From contig JANWHW010000012.1 of the NCBI GenBank assembly GCA_025450195.1, forward strand, positions 1-64,000: DNA of 64,000 nucleotides, in the 5' to 3' direction. Origin of the DNA: Solirubrobacterales bacterium. GTDB lineage: Bacteria; Actinomycetota; Thermoleophilia; Solirubrobacterales; 70-9. Position 1 is the stretch's first letter; each line of letters starts with the position of its first letter. The notes beneath the pieces were generated by a model, which worked only from the letters and a program-made list of their open reading frames with translations, searched no databases and had not been told where the DNA came from. Shown in pieces: positions 1 to 11,947 of this stretch. The position numbers and the translations under genes are program-made.

Positions 1-1710
1 AACAAGATGGACCGCACCGGCGCCGACTTCTTCAACGCGGTCGAGACGATGAAGGACAGGCTCGGGGCGCACCCGCTCCCGATCCAGCTGCCGATCGGCC
101 AGGAGGCCGAGTTCATCGGCGTCGTCGACCTGATTGAGATGAAGGCGCTGATCTGGAAAGACGAGTTGGGGACCGAGTTCGAGATACTCGAGATACCGGC
201 CGACCTCGTCGACCAGGCCGAGGAATACCGGACCCAGCTGATCGAGGCCTGCGCCGACTACGACGACGAGCTGATGGAGGCCTACCTCGGCGAGGAGGAG
301 ATCCCGCACGAGCGGATTGCCAAGTCGCTGCACCGTGCCTGCCTCGATACCAAGGTGACCCCCGTCCTCTGTGGTTCCTCCTTCAAGAACAAGGGCGTGC
401 AGCCGCTGCTCGATGCGGTGGTCGAGCTGCTGCCCTCGCCGCTCGAGGTTCCGCCGGTCACTGGCCTGATTCCAGCCGGCAAGGGCGAAGACGAGCCGAC
501 TGAGGCAGAGCGCCCCGCCGACGACAATGGACCCTTCGCCGCGCTCGCCTTCAAGATCATGACCGACCCCTACGTCGGCAAACTCACTTACTTCCGCGTC
601 TACTCGGGCAAGCTCGAGGCGGGCGGCCGCGTCCTCAACGTGAAAACGGGCAAGACCGAGCGGATTGGGCGACTGCTGATGATGCACGCCAACAGCCGCG
701 AGGAGATCGAGGAGGTCTACTCGGGCGACATCTGTGCCGGCGTCGGTCTTAAGGAAACGAGCACCGGCGACACGCTGGCCGCGCCCGACGCGCCGATCGC
801 GCTGGAGAGCATTGAATTCCCAGAGACGGTGATCGCGGTGGCGATCGAGCCGAAAACCAAAGCCGACCAGGAGAAGATGGGAGCCGCCCTGCAGCGCCTT
901 GGAGAGGAGGACCCGACTTTCCGGATCGAATCCGACGAGGAAACCGGGCAGACGCTGATCCACGGGATGGGCGAGCTCCACCTCGAGGTGATCGTCGACC
1001 GCATGCTGCGCGAGTTCAAAGTCGACGCCAACGTCGGCAAGCCCCAGGTTGCCTACCGCGAGACGATCCGCAAGGACGTCAAGAAGGTCGAGGCGCGCTT
1101 CGTCCGCCAGACCGGCGGTCGCGGCCAGTTCGGCCACGTTGTGATCAACGCCGAGCCGGCGCCCGGCGAGGGTTTCGAGTTCATCAACAAGATCAAGGGC
1201 GGCACCATTCCCGGCGAATACATCGGCCCTGCCGAACAGGGGATGAGGGAGGCGCTCGAGAACGGCGTCAAGGCCGGCTACCCGATGGTCGACGTCAAGG
1301 TCGAACTGATCGACGGTTCTTTCCACGACGTCGACTCATCGGAGATGGCCTTCAAAATCGCCGGCTCGATGGCGATCCAGGAGGCAGCGCGCAAGGCCGA
1401 CCCGGTTCTGCTCGAGCCGGTGATGTCGGTCGAGGTGGTCACCCCCGAGGATTTCCTGGGAGATGTGATCGGCGACCTCTCCCGTCGCCGCGGCAAGGTC
1501 CAGGGCCAAGAGCAGAGGGGGAATGCGCTTGCCGTGCAGGCCTTCGTCCCGCTGGGAGAGATGTTTGGCTACGCGACCGACCTACGTTCTTCGACTCAGG
1601 GCCGAGCCACCTACACGATGCAGTTCGAGCGTTATGAGGAGGTCCCGTCGAACATCGCCGAAGAGATTGTTGAGCACCGGTCGGGCGAGCCGGTGGGCGC
1701 AACCTCATGA
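1..1710 (+). CDS. fusA: Elongation factor G, C-terminal portion (5' truncated by window edge)
   Basis: In-frame from base 1 ([11 protein letters not shown]...), EF-G domains II-V, followed by tuf. Confidence 0.97.
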   Translation, partial: NKMDRTGADFFNAVETMKDRLGAHPLPIQLPIGQEAEFIGVVDLIEMKALIWKDELGTEFEILEIPADLVDQAEEYRTQLIEACADYDDELMEAYLGEEEIPHERIAKSLHRACLDTKVTPVLCGSSFKNKGVQPLLDAVVELLPSPLEVPPVTGLIPAGKGEDEPTEAERPADDNGPFAALAFKIMTDPYVGKLTYFRVYSGKLEAGGRVLNVKTGKTERIGRLLMMHANSREEIEEVYSGDICAGVGLKETSTGDTLAAPDAPIALESIEFPETVIAVAIEPKTKADQEKMGAALQRLGEEDPTFRIESDEETGQTLIHGMGELHLEVIVDRMLREFKVDANVGKPQVAYRETIRKDVKKVEARFVRQTGGRGQFGHVVINAEPAPGEGFEFINKIKGGTIPGEYIGPAEQGMREALENGVKAGYPMVDVKVELIDGSFHDVDSSEMAFKIAGSMAIQEAARKADPVLLEPVMSVEVVTPEDFLGDVIGDLSRRRGKVQGQEQRGNALAVQAFVPLGEMFGYATDLRSSTQGRATYTMQFERYEEVPSNIAEEIVEHRSGEPVGATS

Positions 1711-1874
1711 AGGCGCATGCCATGCACATTCACGTGCGGAGCTGCTGCACGATCGTTCCAGCTATATTTCCGAGGTTCGCCCGCAGGCAACAGCATCTTG
1801 GCTGCTGCCAGGCAATAACACCTAATCAGCCAACGCAGACAGAACACAACTTCGAAAGGTAGAGCGGAGAAGCG

Positions 1875-3059
<1,185 letters not shown>

Positions 3060-3070
3060 TAAGCAACACC

Positions 3071-3092
3071 AGGGCGGGCGAGAGCCCGCCCT
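3071..3092 (+). terminator. Hairpin downstream of tuf
   Basis: Perfect 9-bp stem agggcgggc-gaga-gcccgccct with GNRA-type loop, 12 nt after the tuf stop; no long T-tract. Confidence 0.6.
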
Positions 3093-3217
3093 ATCGCTGC
3101 CTGGGGCGGCGAGACAACTGCAAAGCACATACGACCGGGGCGGCGCCCCATAAAGGGGCGGGCGCCCCTTCCGCGCGGTAAGGACCGCGTGATTAGGAAA
3201 GAGAAGAGCTTCGAACA

Positions 3218-3538
3218 GTGGCGACGATAGCGGCACAAAAGATCAGAATCCGACTGAAGGCGTACGACCACGACGCCATAGATCGGGCTGCCCGCGAGAT
3301 CGTCGAGACCGCTGAGCGAACCGGAGCCAGGGTGTCGGGGCCGGTCCCCTTGCCGACTGAGAAAAGCGTCTACTGCGTGATCCGCTCTCCGTTCAAGGAC
3401 AAGGACTCGCGCGAGCACTTCGAGATTCGGACCCACAAGCGGCTGATCGACATCCTCCAGCCGTCACCAAAAACCGTCGACTCGCTGCAGAGGCTGGACT
3501 CGCTGCCGGCGGGTGTCGACATCGAGATCAGGCTTTAG
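3218..3538 (+). CDS. rpsJ: 30S ribosomal protein S10
   Basis: [15 protein letters not shown]... [26 protein letters not shown] start. Confidence 0.97.
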   Translation: MATIAAQKIRIRLKAYDHDAIDRAAREIVETAERTGARVSGPVPLPTEKSVYCVIRSPFKDKDSREHFEIRTHKRLIDILQPSPKTVDSLQRLDSLPAGVDIEIRL

Positions 3539-3545
3539 GCGCGGC

Positions 3546-4175
3546 ATGGCGGCGATCCTCGGCAAGAAGCTTGGCATGACGCAGGTCTTCCTCGAGGATG
3601 GCACCGTGGTTCCGGTGACCGTGGTCGAGGCCGGCCCATGCAAGGTGACGGCGGTCCGCGATGTCGAGCGCGACGGCTATGCCGCCGTGCAGCTCGCCTT
3701 CGGGGAAGTGGGAGAGGGCAAGCTGAGCAAGGCGGAGCTGGGTCATCTCAGCAAGGCAGGCGCTTCGCCAATGCGCCACCTCGTCGAGTTTCGGGACGAG
3801 GACCTCGGCTCCGAGGATGGGCCCAAGGTGGGGGACGACGTCACCGTCGAGTCTTTTGAGCCCGGGCAGAAGGTCAAGGTTGCCGGCATCTCGATTGGCA
3901 AGGGCTTTCAGGGCGGCATCAAGCGCCACAACTTCAGCCGTGGACCGGTGACCCACGGCTCCCACAATGTGAGGGCGCCGGGCTCGATTGGCGCTAGCGC
4001 CTTTCCTGCGCGTGTCTTCAAAGGCATGCGCATGCCGGGCCAGATGGGCAACAAGCGGACTACCCAGAAGGGCCTCGAGGTCACCAGAGTCGATGTCGAG
4101 CGCAACCTACTTCTGCTCAAGGGCTCGATTCCGGGATCGCGCAACTCCGTGGTCGAGGTGAGGACCGATGGCTAA
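3546..4175 (+). CDS. rplC: 50S ribosomal protein L3
   Basis: [14 protein letters not shown]...; [31 protein letters not shown]. Confidence 0.97.
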   Translation: MAAILGKKLGMTQVFLEDGTVVPVTVVEAGPCKVTAVRDVERDGYAAVQLAFGEVGEGKLSKAELGHLSKAGASPMRHLVEFRDEDLGSEDGPKVGDDVTVESFEPGQKVKVAGISIGKGFQGGIKRHNFSRGPVTHGSHNVRAPGSIGASAFPARVFKGMRMPGQMGNKRTTQKGLEVTRVDVERNLLLLKGSIPGSRNSVVEVRTDG

Positions 4176-4779
4176 GGCACCGGTGCTGGGGAAGACGACG
4201 AAAGCGGATCTCCCGCAGGAGCTTTTTGCGGAGCCATTCCATCACTCGCTGGTCTACGAGACAGCCCGGGCCGATCTGGCCTCGCGGCGGCGTGGCACCG
4301 CATCGACTCTGACCAGAGGCGAGGTTTCGATGACCGGCGCGAAGGCATGGAGGCAAAAGGGGAGCGGACGCGCTCGAGCCGGCACCTTGGGCGTGCCCAG
4401 CCGCTACGGCGGCGGCGTGGCCTTTGGCCCGAAGCCGCGTCACTACAACCTGAAGGTCAATCGCAAGGCTCGCCGCAAAGCGATGCGGGCAGCGCTTTCG
4501 GTTCACGCCGAGCGCGGCAGCGTGGCAATTCTCGACGCCGGCGCATTCGAGGCGCCATCCACCAAGGCGGCCGCCGCGACGCTAAAGAAATGGGGGGCAA
4601 GGCTGCCGACCCTTTTGGTGCTGGAGGCCGAGGAGACCGCCGTATTGAAGAGCTTCCGGAACATCCCCCGCGTCACCGTTGTCGAGGTCGGCGCGGTCGC
4701 CGTGGCTGACGTCATCGGTGCCGCCTCCATTGCCATTTCCGAGGGTGCGCTGGAGAAGCTTCGGGAGAGGCTGAGCTGA
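4168..4779 (+). CDS. rplD: 50S ribosomal protein L4
   Basis: QKGSGRARAGTLGVPSRYGGGVAFGPKPRHY motif; overlaps rplC end. Confidence 0.96.
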   Translation: MAKAPVLGKTTKADLPQELFAEPFHHSLVYETARADLASRRRGTASTLTRGEVSMTGAKAWRQKGSGRARAGTLGVPSRYGGGVAFGPKPRHYNLKVNRKARRKAMRAALSVHAERGSVAILDAGAFEAPSTKAAAATLKKWGARLPTLLVLEAEETAVLKSFRNIPRVTVVEVGAVAVADVIGAASIAISEGALEKLRERLS

Positions 4780-5072
4780 TGGACGCGCGCACCGTGATCA
4801 TTCGCCCGGTCGTCTCGGAGAAGAGCTACGCGCTGATGGGCGAGGGCACGTACACGTTTCGGGTCGACGATCGCGCCCACAAGACGCAGATCGCTGCTGC
4901 TGTTGAAGAGATCTTCAGTGTCGACGTCGCTGGGGTGCGCACCTCCAAGGTGCGGGCGAAGCCCAAGCGCCGAGGCCTGCACCAGGGCAAGACGCGGAGT
5001 TGGAAGAAGGCCGTTGTCCAGCTTGCGCCTGGGGAGCGAATCGAGCTGTTCGAGGGCGCAGAGACGGCATAG
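4779..5072 (+). CDS. rplW: 50S ribosomal protein L23
   Basis: [14 protein letters not shown]...[22 protein letters not shown]. Confidence 0.96.
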   Translation: MDARTVIIRPVVSEKSYALMGEGTYTFRVDDRAHKTQIAAAVEEIFSVDVAGVRTSKVRAKPKRRGLHQGKTRSWKKAVVQLAPGERIELFEGAETA

Positions 5073-5082
5073 GGACAAGCAG

Positions 5083-5928
5083 ATGCCAAACCGCAAAACA
5101 AAGCCAACCAGCCCAGGGCGCCGCTTCGCGACCTACCCGCTGCGCGAGCCGCTCACGGCGTCCAAGCCGGAACGCAAGCTGACCAAAGGCCTGCGCAAGT
5201 CGGGCGGGCGGAACGCCAACGGAAGGATCACGGCTCGTCATCGCGGCGGCGGCGCGAAGCGCCGCTATCGCCGGATCGACTTCAAGCGCCTCAAGGACGG
5301 TGTCCCCGGCAAGGTGGCCACGATCGAGTACGACCCGAATCGCAGTTGCTACATCGCCTTGCTCCACTACGCCGACGGCGAGAAGAGCTACATCCTCGCT
5401 CCGGCGGGGCTGGGCGTTGGCGATCAGGTCAAGTCCGGCTCAGATGCCGACATCAGGCCCGGAAACGCATTGGCACTGGGGGGCATGCCGACCGGCACGA
5501 TCGTGCACAACGTCGAGTTGGTGCCCGGCCAGGGCGGCAAGCTGGGGCGTGCGGCGGGAACCGCGATCCAGCTCGTCGCCAAGGAGGGCGAGATGGTCAC
5601 GCTGCGCTTGCCGTCTTCGGAGATGCGACTGGTTCGCGCCGAGTGTCGCGCCACCGTTGGGTCGCTCTCCAACCCAGAGCACCAGAACCTGAAGGTCGGT
5701 AAGGCCGGGCGCAGCCGCCACAAGGGGCGTAGGCCTCAGACCCGGGGAGTGGCAATGAACCCGGTTGACCATCCCCATGGTGGCGGCGAGGCTCACCACA
5801 CCCCTGGCGGGCATCCGGTGACGCCCTGGGGCAAACCGACGCTTGGTTACCGGACTCGCAAGAAGGGCAAGCAGTCCGACCGCTACATAGTGCGCGGACG
5901 CCGGCGCGGAAAGAAAAAGAGCCGGTAG
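5083..5928 (+). CDS. rplB: 50S ribosomal protein L2
   Basis: [36 protein letters not shown]; start trimmed to [14 protein letters not shown]. Confidence 0.97.
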   Translation: MPNRKTKPTSPGRRFATYPLREPLTASKPERKLTKGLRKSGGRNANGRITARHRGGGAKRRYRRIDFKRLKDGVPGKVATIEYDPNRSCYIALLHYADGEKSYILAPAGLGVGDQVKSGSDADIRPGNALALGGMPTGTIVHNVELVPGQGGKLGRAAGTAIQLVAKEGEMVTLRLPSSEMRLVRAECRATVGSLSNPEHQNLKVGKAGRSRHKGRRPQTRGVAMNPVDHPHGGGEAHHTPGGHPVTPWGKPTLGYRTRKKGKQSDRYIVRGRRRGKKKSR

Positions 5929-5999
5929 ATAGCGATGACTCCTCCCAACACAGCACACCTCAGCCGGCTGCAAACCGGCGCTGGAAGGAGCCATCGCTG

Positions 6000-6275
6000 A
6001 TGGGTCGCTCCACGAAAAAGGGGCCATGGGTGGAAGCAGCGCTGATGAAGCGCATCTCGGCGATGAACGAGTCCGGCCAGAAGCAGATGGTGAAGACCTG
6101 GTCACGCGCCTCGACGGTCTTCCCCGAGATGGTCGGTCACACGATCGCTGTCCACGATGGCCGCAAGCACGTGCCCGTGTTCATCTCGGAGTCGATGGTT
6201 GGCCACAAGCTGGGCGAGTTCGCTCCCACTCGAACTTTCCGCTCCCACTCGGGCACCGGCAAGGGGGCTGAGTAG
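6000..6275 (+). CDS. rpsS: 30S ribosomal protein S19
   Basis: [35 protein letters not shown]. Confidence 0.97.
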   Translation: MGRSTKKGPWVEAALMKRISAMNESGQKQMVKTWSRASTVFPEMVGHTIAVHDGRKHVPVFISESMVGHKLGEFAPTRTFRSHSGTGKGAE

Positions 6276-6277
6276 CG

Positions 6278-6814
6278 ATGGCCGACGAGCAAGAGAAAAA
6301 AGACGCGAAGAAACCCGCTGCGAAAAAACCCCCCACTCGAAAAGCGGCGGAGAAAAAACGTGCTGCGACGAAAGCCCAGGCGAAAAAACCTGCTGAGAAA
6401 GCCGCGACCAAGAAGGAAGCTGTCAAACAGCCTGCCCCGAGCGCCAAGAAAGAGGCCCGAAAGCCCGCGCCGATCGTGGTGCGAGCAAGCTCTCGATATG
6501 TTCGGGTGGCGCCCCGCAAGGCGCGACTCATCGCCGATCAGGTGCGCGGCTTGCACATCGATAAGGCTCGTGCCCTCCTCGAGTTCTCGCCTCGCGGCGC
6601 GGCTCAAGACATCCGGAAGCTGATGGAGTCCGCCGCCGCCAATGCTGAAAACAACCACGACCTCGTTGCCGATGAGATGCGAATCGCCGAGATCACCGTC
6701 GACGAAGGACCGACCCTGAAGCGCTACCGCCCCAGGGCGCAGGGCCGTGCAACCCCCATCCACAAGCGGACCAGCCACATTGCCGTGGCCCTGAGCCCCG
6801 AGGAGGATTTCTAA
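6278..6814 (+). CDS. rplV: 50S ribosomal protein L22 with Lys/Ala-rich N-terminal extension
   Basis: Core [21 protein letters not shown]...[10 protein letters not shown] preceded by ~65 aa [17 protein letters not shown]... Confidence 0.95.
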   Translation: MADEQEKKDAKKPAAKKPPTRKAAEKKRAATKAQAKKPAEKAATKKEAVKQPAPSAKKEARKPAPIVVRASSRYVRVAPRKARLIADQVRGLHIDKARALLEFSPRGAAQDIRKLMESAAANAENNHDLVADEMRIAEITVDEGPTLKRYRPRAQGRATPIHKRTSHIAVALSPEEDF

Positions 6815-7500
6815 TGGGACAGAAGATCCATCCCGGAGGCTTTCGGGTCGGCTACATCCACGACTGGAAGTCAAACTGGTTCGATGAGAAGGGCTTTGCG
6901 GACGTCCTTCAGGAGGACCTGCAGATCCGCAGCCACATCGAAGGCAAGCTCGGCCACGCTGCCCTGTCGTCGATCACGATCGAGCGACGCGGCGAGGTCT
7001 CGGTGGACATTCACACTGCCCGCCCGGGCATCGTGATCGGCAAGTCGGGCAGTGAAGTGGACGCCCTGCGCAAGGACCTTCACAAGCTCACCGGCAAGCC
7101 CGTCAAGGTGAACATCCGCGAGGTGAAACGGCCCGAGCTCGATGCAAAACTGGTCGCCCAGTCGATTGCCGAGCAGCTCCAGAGCCGGGTCGCCTTCCGG
7201 CGTGCGATGAAACGCGCCCTGACGTCGGCGATGCGCTCCGGCGCCAAGGGCGTCAAGGTCCAGGTCTCCGGTCGCCTCGGGGGCGCTGAGATGGCCCGCA
7301 CCGAAGGCTATTCGGATGGGCGGGTGCCCCTTCACACATTGCGGGCCAATATCGACTATGGCTTCTATGAGGCGCGCACGACCGCGGGCCGGATCGGCGT
7401 CAAGTGCTGGATCAACAAGGGTGAGGTCATGCCTGAAGGGTTCCGGTCCGACCTGGCGGGCGGCGATGGTGACCCCCAAGGCAGCGGGGGCGGTTCCTGA
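6814..7500 (+). CDS. rpsC: 30S ribosomal protein S3
   Basis: [24 protein letters not shown] domain [20 protein letters not shown]. Confidence 0.97.
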   Translation: MGQKIHPGGFRVGYIHDWKSNWFDEKGFADVLQEDLQIRSHIEGKLGHAALSSITIERRGEVSVDIHTARPGIVIGKSGSEVDALRKDLHKLTGKPVKVNIREVKRPELDAKLVAQSIAEQLQSRVAFRRAMKRALTSAMRSGAKGVKVQVSGRLGGAEMARTEGYSDGRVPLHTLRANIDYGFYEARTTAGRIGVKCWINKGEVMPEGFRSDLAGGDGDPQGSGGGS

Positions 7501-7505
7501 TGTTG

Positions 7506-7919
7506 ATGCCCAAGCGGGTCAAATACCGCAAGCAGATGCGCGGCCGGATGCGCGGCTACACGAAGGGCGGCAGCAACGTCGCCTTTGGCGAGTACGGGCT
7601 GAAGGCCCTGGATCGCGCCTGGGTGACCAACCGTCAGATCGAGGCCGCGCGTGTAGCGATGACCCGCAAGATCAAACGCGGCGGCAAGGTCTGGATCAAC
7701 ATCTTCCCCGACAAGCCGTACACCAAGAAGGCGGCGGAGACCCGAATGGGCTCCGGCAAGGGAAACCCCGAGGGCTGGGTTGCGGTCGTCAAGCCGGGCA
7801 AGGTCATGTTCGAGCTGGCCGGTGTGCCCGAGGAGCTCGCCCGCGAGGCGCTGCGCCTGGCAGGCCACAAGCTGCCAATGAAGACCAGGTTCGTGATGCG
7901 CGAGGGTGTGGAGTCCTGA
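7506..7919 (+). CDS. rplP: 50S ribosomal protein L16
   Basis: [35 protein letters not shown]. Confidence 0.97.
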   Translation: MPKRVKYRKQMRGRMRGYTKGGSNVAFGEYGLKALDRAWVTNRQIEAARVAMTRKIKRGGKVWINIFPDKPYTKKAAETRMGSGKGNPEGWVAVVKPGKVMFELAGVPEELAREALRLAGHKLPMKTRFVMREGVES

Positions 7920-8134
7920 TGAAGGGGAGCGAGACCCATGACCTCAAAGACGCGGAGCTGATGGCGAAGCTAGTCGAGGCGAAGGAAGAGGCCTTCAACC
8001 TTCGCTTCCGCCACGCCACCGGCGAGCTGGAGAACACGTCTCGTCTTGGGGCGACGAAGAAAGACGTGGCAAGGCTGCTGACCGTTGCCCGTGAGCGGGG
8101 GATAGACGTTGAGAGAGAGCTGAAGCGCCGATGA
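7919..8134 (+). CDS. rpmC: 50S ribosomal protein L29
   Basis: [50 protein letters not shown]; start overlaps rplP stop. Confidence 0.93.
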   Translation: MKGSETHDLKDAELMAKLVEAKEEAFNLRFRHATGELENTSRLGATKKDVARLLTVARERGIDVERELKRR

Positions 8135-8805
8135 CTGACAACGAGACGAAAAAAGACAAGACGACCGAGGAGACTCCGGTGCAGGACGAGGACACCCAGT
8201 CCGCGGGTACTGACGCGGAGGAGGCAACCTCGCCCTCGGACGATGCCTCAGGCGACGATGCCACCTCCACGCCACCCGCGTCAGATGCGTCTGAGGATGA
8301 GGCTCCGGCTGCCGACGATGCTTCGGCGCCCAAGGCTGAGGCTAGTCCTGAGGATGAGCTGCCCTGGAAGGAGAAGCGAAGGCTGGAACGGTCGAGGCGG
8401 CCGCATGAGCCAAGTCCCCAGCGGAGTACTGAGGAGAGGCAGGCCGAACGGCGCGAGGCGCGCAAGTCGAAGGCGGCTCTGCGGCGCAAGCAGCGGACTG
8501 CTGCCAGGGCGAACAAAGGAGAGGCCGGGACCGGTACGCCACCCGCCGAGCGCACCGCCAACGCTGCCAAGGTTCGTCAGGGAGTCGTCGTATCCGACAA
8601 GGGGGAGAAGTCGATCACGGTGCGGATCGACATTGTTCGCCGCCACCCGACCTACGAGAAGGTCGTGCGCAGCTCTCGCACTCTGCATGCCCACGATGAG
8701 CAGAACGAGGCGAACAAGGGGGACATCGTGCGGGTGGTCGAGACCCGGCCATTGTCAAAGACCAAGCGCTGGCGCCTGGTCGACGTGATCGAGAAGGCCA
8801 GGTAG
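8131..8805 (+). CDS. rpsQ: 30S ribosomal protein S17 with long acidic/basic N-terminal extension
   Basis: C-terminal S17 core [75 protein letters not shown]; ~145 aa N-terminal extension. Confidence 0.93.
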   Translation: MTDNETKKDKTTEETPVQDEDTQSAGTDAEEATSPSDDASGDDATSTPPASDASEDEAPAADDASAPKAEASPEDELPWKEKRRLERSRRPHEPSPQRSTEERQAERREARKSKAALRRKQRTAARANKGEAGTGTPPAERTANAAKVRQGVVVSDKGEKSITVRIDIVRRHPTYEKVVRSSRTLHAHDEQNEANKGDIVRVVETRPLSKTKRWRLVDVIEKAR

Positions 8806-8812
8806 GGACGGC

Positions 8813-9184
8813 ATGATCCAGCAGGAGTCAAGACTGAAAGTCGCCGATAACTCGGGGGCGCGAGAGATCCTCTGCATACGGGTCAAGGGGGGCTCACACC
8901 GGCGCTACGCCGGGGTGGGCGACGTGATCACGGCCACCGTCAAGCAGGCAAGCCCGCAGGGTGGCGTCCGCAAGGGCGAGGTCGTGCAAGCCGTCGTGGT
9001 GCGCACACGCAAGCAGCTCGGCCGCTCGGACGGCACCTACATCTCCTTCGATGAGAACGCCGCTGTGCTGATTGACCCGGCAAGCAACAACCCTCGGGGG
9101 ACCCGGATCTTTGGCCCGGTTGCTCGCGAGCTGCGCGACCGCAACTTCATGAAAATCGTTTCGCTGGCGCCGGAGGTCCTCTGA
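8813..9184 (+). CDS. rplN: 50S ribosomal protein L14
   Basis: [37 protein letters not shown]. Confidence 0.97.
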   Translation: MIQQESRLKVADNSGAREILCIRVKGGSHRRYAGVGDVITATVKQASPQGGVRKGEVVQAVVVRTRKQLGRSDGTYISFDENAAVLIDPASNNPRGTRIFGPVARELRDRNFMKIVSLAPEVL

Positions 9185-9257
9185 GCCATGCGGAGCGAGC
9201 GTGCATATCTGGTTCTGCGCGAGCGGAGCACTGGCGAAGGCATTGGTGATTAGGGCC

Positions 9258-9623
9258 ATGAGCAAGAGGATGCGCATTAAGACTGACGACGAGGTGGTCG
9301 TCATCAGCGGCAAGGACGCCGGCAAGGTTGGGCGCGTAATTCGCACCGAGCCGAAGAAGAACCGAGTCTACGTCGGGGGAGTCAACCTGGCTAAGCACAA
9401 TAAGCGTGCAGGTCAGAGACAGGCGCCATCGTCCTCTGTCGGTGCGGCAAGCCAAGACAGATCCCGCCAAGATGCCGGCATCATCAGCTGGGAGGCGGCG
9501 ATCCACGTCTCCAATGTGATGCTGCTCGACCCCAAAGACAGCAAGCCAACTCGGATCAGTGTGCGTCGCGACAAAGGCGGCAAGCGAGTGCGATTCGCAA
9601 AGCGCAGCGGGGAAGCGATCTGA
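9258..9623 (+). CDS. rplX: 50S ribosomal protein L24
   Basis: [46 protein letters not shown] (KOW). Confidence 0.95.
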   Translation: MSKRMRIKTDDEVVVISGKDAGKVGRVIRTEPKKNRVYVGGVNLAKHNKRAGQRQAPSSSVGAASQDRSRQDAGIISWEAAIHVSNVMLLDPKDSKPTRISVRRDKGGKRVRFAKRSGEAI

Positions 9624-10447
9624 TGGAGGCGGCCACGGTCCAAGCGCAGACCGCGCCGCCACCGCGCCTGCGCGAGCGCTACGAGCAGGAGGTCCTGCCT
9701 GCGCTGACGCAGAAATTCGGCTACTCCTCGTCGATGCAGGTGCCCCGCTTGGTCAAGATCACGCTCAACATGGGCCTCGGCGAGGCCAAGCAGGACGCCA
9801 AGCAGATGGAGGCAGCGCAGAAGCAGCTGGCGACGATTGCCGGTCAGTATCCGAATGTGCGACGGGCTCGCAAGTCGATCGCATCCTTCAAGGTTCGCGA
9901 GGGAATGCCGGTTGGTATCTCGGTGACCCTGAGGCGAGCGAGGATGTGGGAGTTCCTCGACCGGCTTTGCTCGATCGCCGTGCCGCGGATTCGCGACTTC
10001 CGGGGCCTCAACCCCCGCTCCTTCGATGGCCGTGGCAACTACTCGATGGGGGTCCGCGAGCAGCTGATCTTCCCGGAGATCGACTACGACTCGATCGACC
10101 AGGTGCGGGGGCTCGACGTGACCATTACGACAACGGCCCAAACCGATGTCGAGGCCTTCGAGCTGCTTTTGGGCTTGGGGATGCCATTCGCCAAAGACGG
10201 CAGGCCGGGCGAGGCCGACCGTAAGGCGGAGGCCGAGGAAGAGCGGCAGAAGGAGGAGGCCCGCCTCCGGGCGGAGGCCGAGCAGGCAGCGCTCGAGCAG
10301 TTGAAGGAGGAGAACCCCGAGGCATACGCAAAGCCCGAGACCCCCGACGAGGAGAGCGAAGGGGATGCTGAGGGCGAGGAAGACACCGAGGGCGACAAGG
10401 ACGAGGCCGAGAGTTCGGCTGGTGAGGAGAAATCAGAGGATGGCTAA
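9623..10447 (+). CDS. rplE: 50S ribosomal protein L5 with acidic C-terminal extension
   Basis: L5 core [14 protein letters not shown]... [39 protein letters not shown] then ~80 aa Glu/Asp-rich tail. Confidence 0.95.
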   Translation: MEAATVQAQTAPPPRLRERYEQEVLPALTQKFGYSSSMQVPRLVKITLNMGLGEAKQDAKQMEAAQKQLATIAGQYPNVRRARKSIASFKVREGMPVGISVTLRRARMWEFLDRLCSIAVPRIRDFRGLNPRSFDGRGNYSMGVREQLIFPEIDYDSIDQVRGLDVTITTTAQTDVEAFELLLGLGMPFAKDGRPGEADRKAEAEEERQKEEARLRAEAEQAALEQLKEENPEAYAKPETPDEESEGDAEGEEDTEGDKDEAESSAGEEKSEDG

Positions 10448-10625
10448 GACTTCGCAGAAGGTAAAGCAGCGCCGCAAAGCCAAGTTCAAATCACGCGAAT
10501 ACAATCGTTGTCGCCGTTGTGGCAGGCCACGCGGCTATTACCGCAAGTTCGGTCTCTGCCGGATATGTCTGCGCGGGGCAGCTCACGAGGGCTACGTCCC
10601 CGGCATGACGAAGTCGAGCTGGTAG
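10440..10625 (+). CDS. rpsN: 30S ribosomal protein S14 type Z (zinc-binding)
   Basis: 61 aa with [22 protein letters not shown]; overlaps rplE 3' end. Confidence 0.95.
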   Translation: MAKTSQKVKQRRKAKFKSREYNRCRRCGRPRGYYRKFGLCRICLRGAAHEGYVPGMTKSSW

Positions 10626-10640
10626 AGGCACCCTGGAGCC

Positions 10641-11036
10641 ATGCTTACCGACCCCATTGCCGACTATCTGACCCGGATTCGCAACGCGCTTGGCTCCGGC
10701 CATGACGTGGTGGAGATCCCTGCTTCGCGATTGAAGGTGGAGATGTCCAGGATCCTCAAAGAACAGGGCTACATCCGCGATTTCAGCCGCGAGTCCGCCA
10801 CGGTCGGCGAGGCGATCAAGATCCGGCTCAAGTACACGGAGGATCAGCGCCCTGTGATTGCCGGCCTGGAGCGTATCTCGCGCCCGGGGCGCCGCCGCTA
10901 TGTCGATCACAAGCAGGTTCCCCGCGTTCACGGGGGGACCGGCACGGCGATCATCAGCACGTCGGCTGGGGTGATGACTGGCCACGAAGCAAAGGCAAAG
11001 GGAGTCGGTGGCGAGGTTGTCGCCTACGTTTGGTGA
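10641..11036 (+). CDS. rpsH: 30S ribosomal protein S8
   Basis: MLTDPIADYLTRIRNAL...STSAGVMTGHEAKAKGVGGEVVAYVW. Confidence 0.97.
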   Translation: MLTDPIADYLTRIRNALGSGHDVVEIPASRLKVEMSRILKEQGYIRDFSRESATVGEAIKIRLKYTEDQRPVIAGLERISRPGRRRYVDHKQVPRVHGGTGTAIISTSAGVMTGHEAKAKGVGGEVVAYVW

Positions 11037-11039
11037 ACG

Positions 11040-11573
11040 ATGAGCAGGATCGGAAGAAAGCCCGTCGTTGTGCCTGAGGCCGTCACGGTCGAGATCGAGC
11101 CTGGACGCGTCGCCGTCAAGGGCCCCAAGGGGGAGCTGACCCAGCGCGTCTCGGCCGATATGAAGGTCGAGCAGGCCGATGGAGCGGTTACCGTCCAGCG
11201 CCCGACGGATCGAGGCGAGCACCGCGCCCTGCATGGGTTGACTCGCAGCCTGATCGCGAACATGGTCGAAGGGGTCACCGAGGGCTTTGAGAAGCGCCTC
11301 GAGATTCAGGGAGTCGGCTACCGAGCCCAGCTCAAAGGCTCCAAGCTCGAGCTGGCCCTGGGCTATTCGCATCCGGTCTCCATCGACCCTCCAGAGGGGA
11401 TTGACTTCGAGGTTCCGCAGCCGACCGAGATCATCGTGCGCGGGATCGACAAGCAGCTCGTGGGCCAGATAGCAGCCGACATCCGCAAGCGCCGGCCGCC
11501 GGAGCCTTACAAGGGCAAGGGCATCCGCTATCGCGACGAGCACGTGATGCGAAAGGTGGGCAAGCGCGCCTGA
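11040..11573 (+). CDS. rplF: 50S ribosomal protein L6
   Basis: [15 protein letters not shown]...[19 protein letters not shown]. Confidence 0.97.
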   Translation: MSRIGRKPVVVPEAVTVEIEPGRVAVKGPKGELTQRVSADMKVEQADGAVTVQRPTDRGEHRALHGLTRSLIANMVEGVTEGFEKRLEIQGVGYRAQLKGSKLELALGYSHPVSIDPPEGIDFEVPQPTEIIVRGIDKQLVGQIAADIRKRRPPEPYKGKGIRYRDEHVMRKVGKRA

Positions 11574-11926
11574 TGGCTGCCCCAACTAAGAGAGAAAGCC
11601 GCCTGCGCCGGCGCCGCCGCGTCCGCTCCAGGGTCTCCGGGACCCAGGAGAGGCCGCGCCTGTCTGTTTTCCGCTCGAACCGAGGCATCTTCGCTCAGCT
11701 CGTCGACGACCGCGCGGGACACACTTTGGCGGCCGTGAACTGGATTGAGCCGGAGCTGCGCAAGCTGGGGACGAAAGAGCGCGCGAAGCGCTCTGGGGAA
11801 CTGCTGGCCGAGCGTGCCAAGGCCGCCGGCATCGAGAGTTGCGTGTTCGACCGTGGCGGCTACAAGTACCACGGCCGGGTCAAGGCTCTAGCCGAAGGCG
11901 CCCGTGAGGGAGGGTTGAGCTTCTAA
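11573..11926 (+). CDS. rplR: 50S ribosomal protein L18
   Basis: [20 protein letters not shown]...[26 protein letters not shown]. Confidence 0.96.
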   Translation: MAAPTKRESRLRRRRRVRSRVSGTQERPRLSVFRSNRGIFAQLVDDRAGHTLAAVNWIEPELRKLGTKERAKRSGELLAERAKAAGIESCVFDRGGYKYHGRVKALAEGAREGGLSF

Positions 11927-11947
11927 CCGCTACGGTGAGCGACCGCC

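Noticed and set aside
1711-1874. Possible regulatory RNA in the 164-bp fusA-tuf spacer
   Set aside because: No clear long stem found by eye; would need folding analysis.
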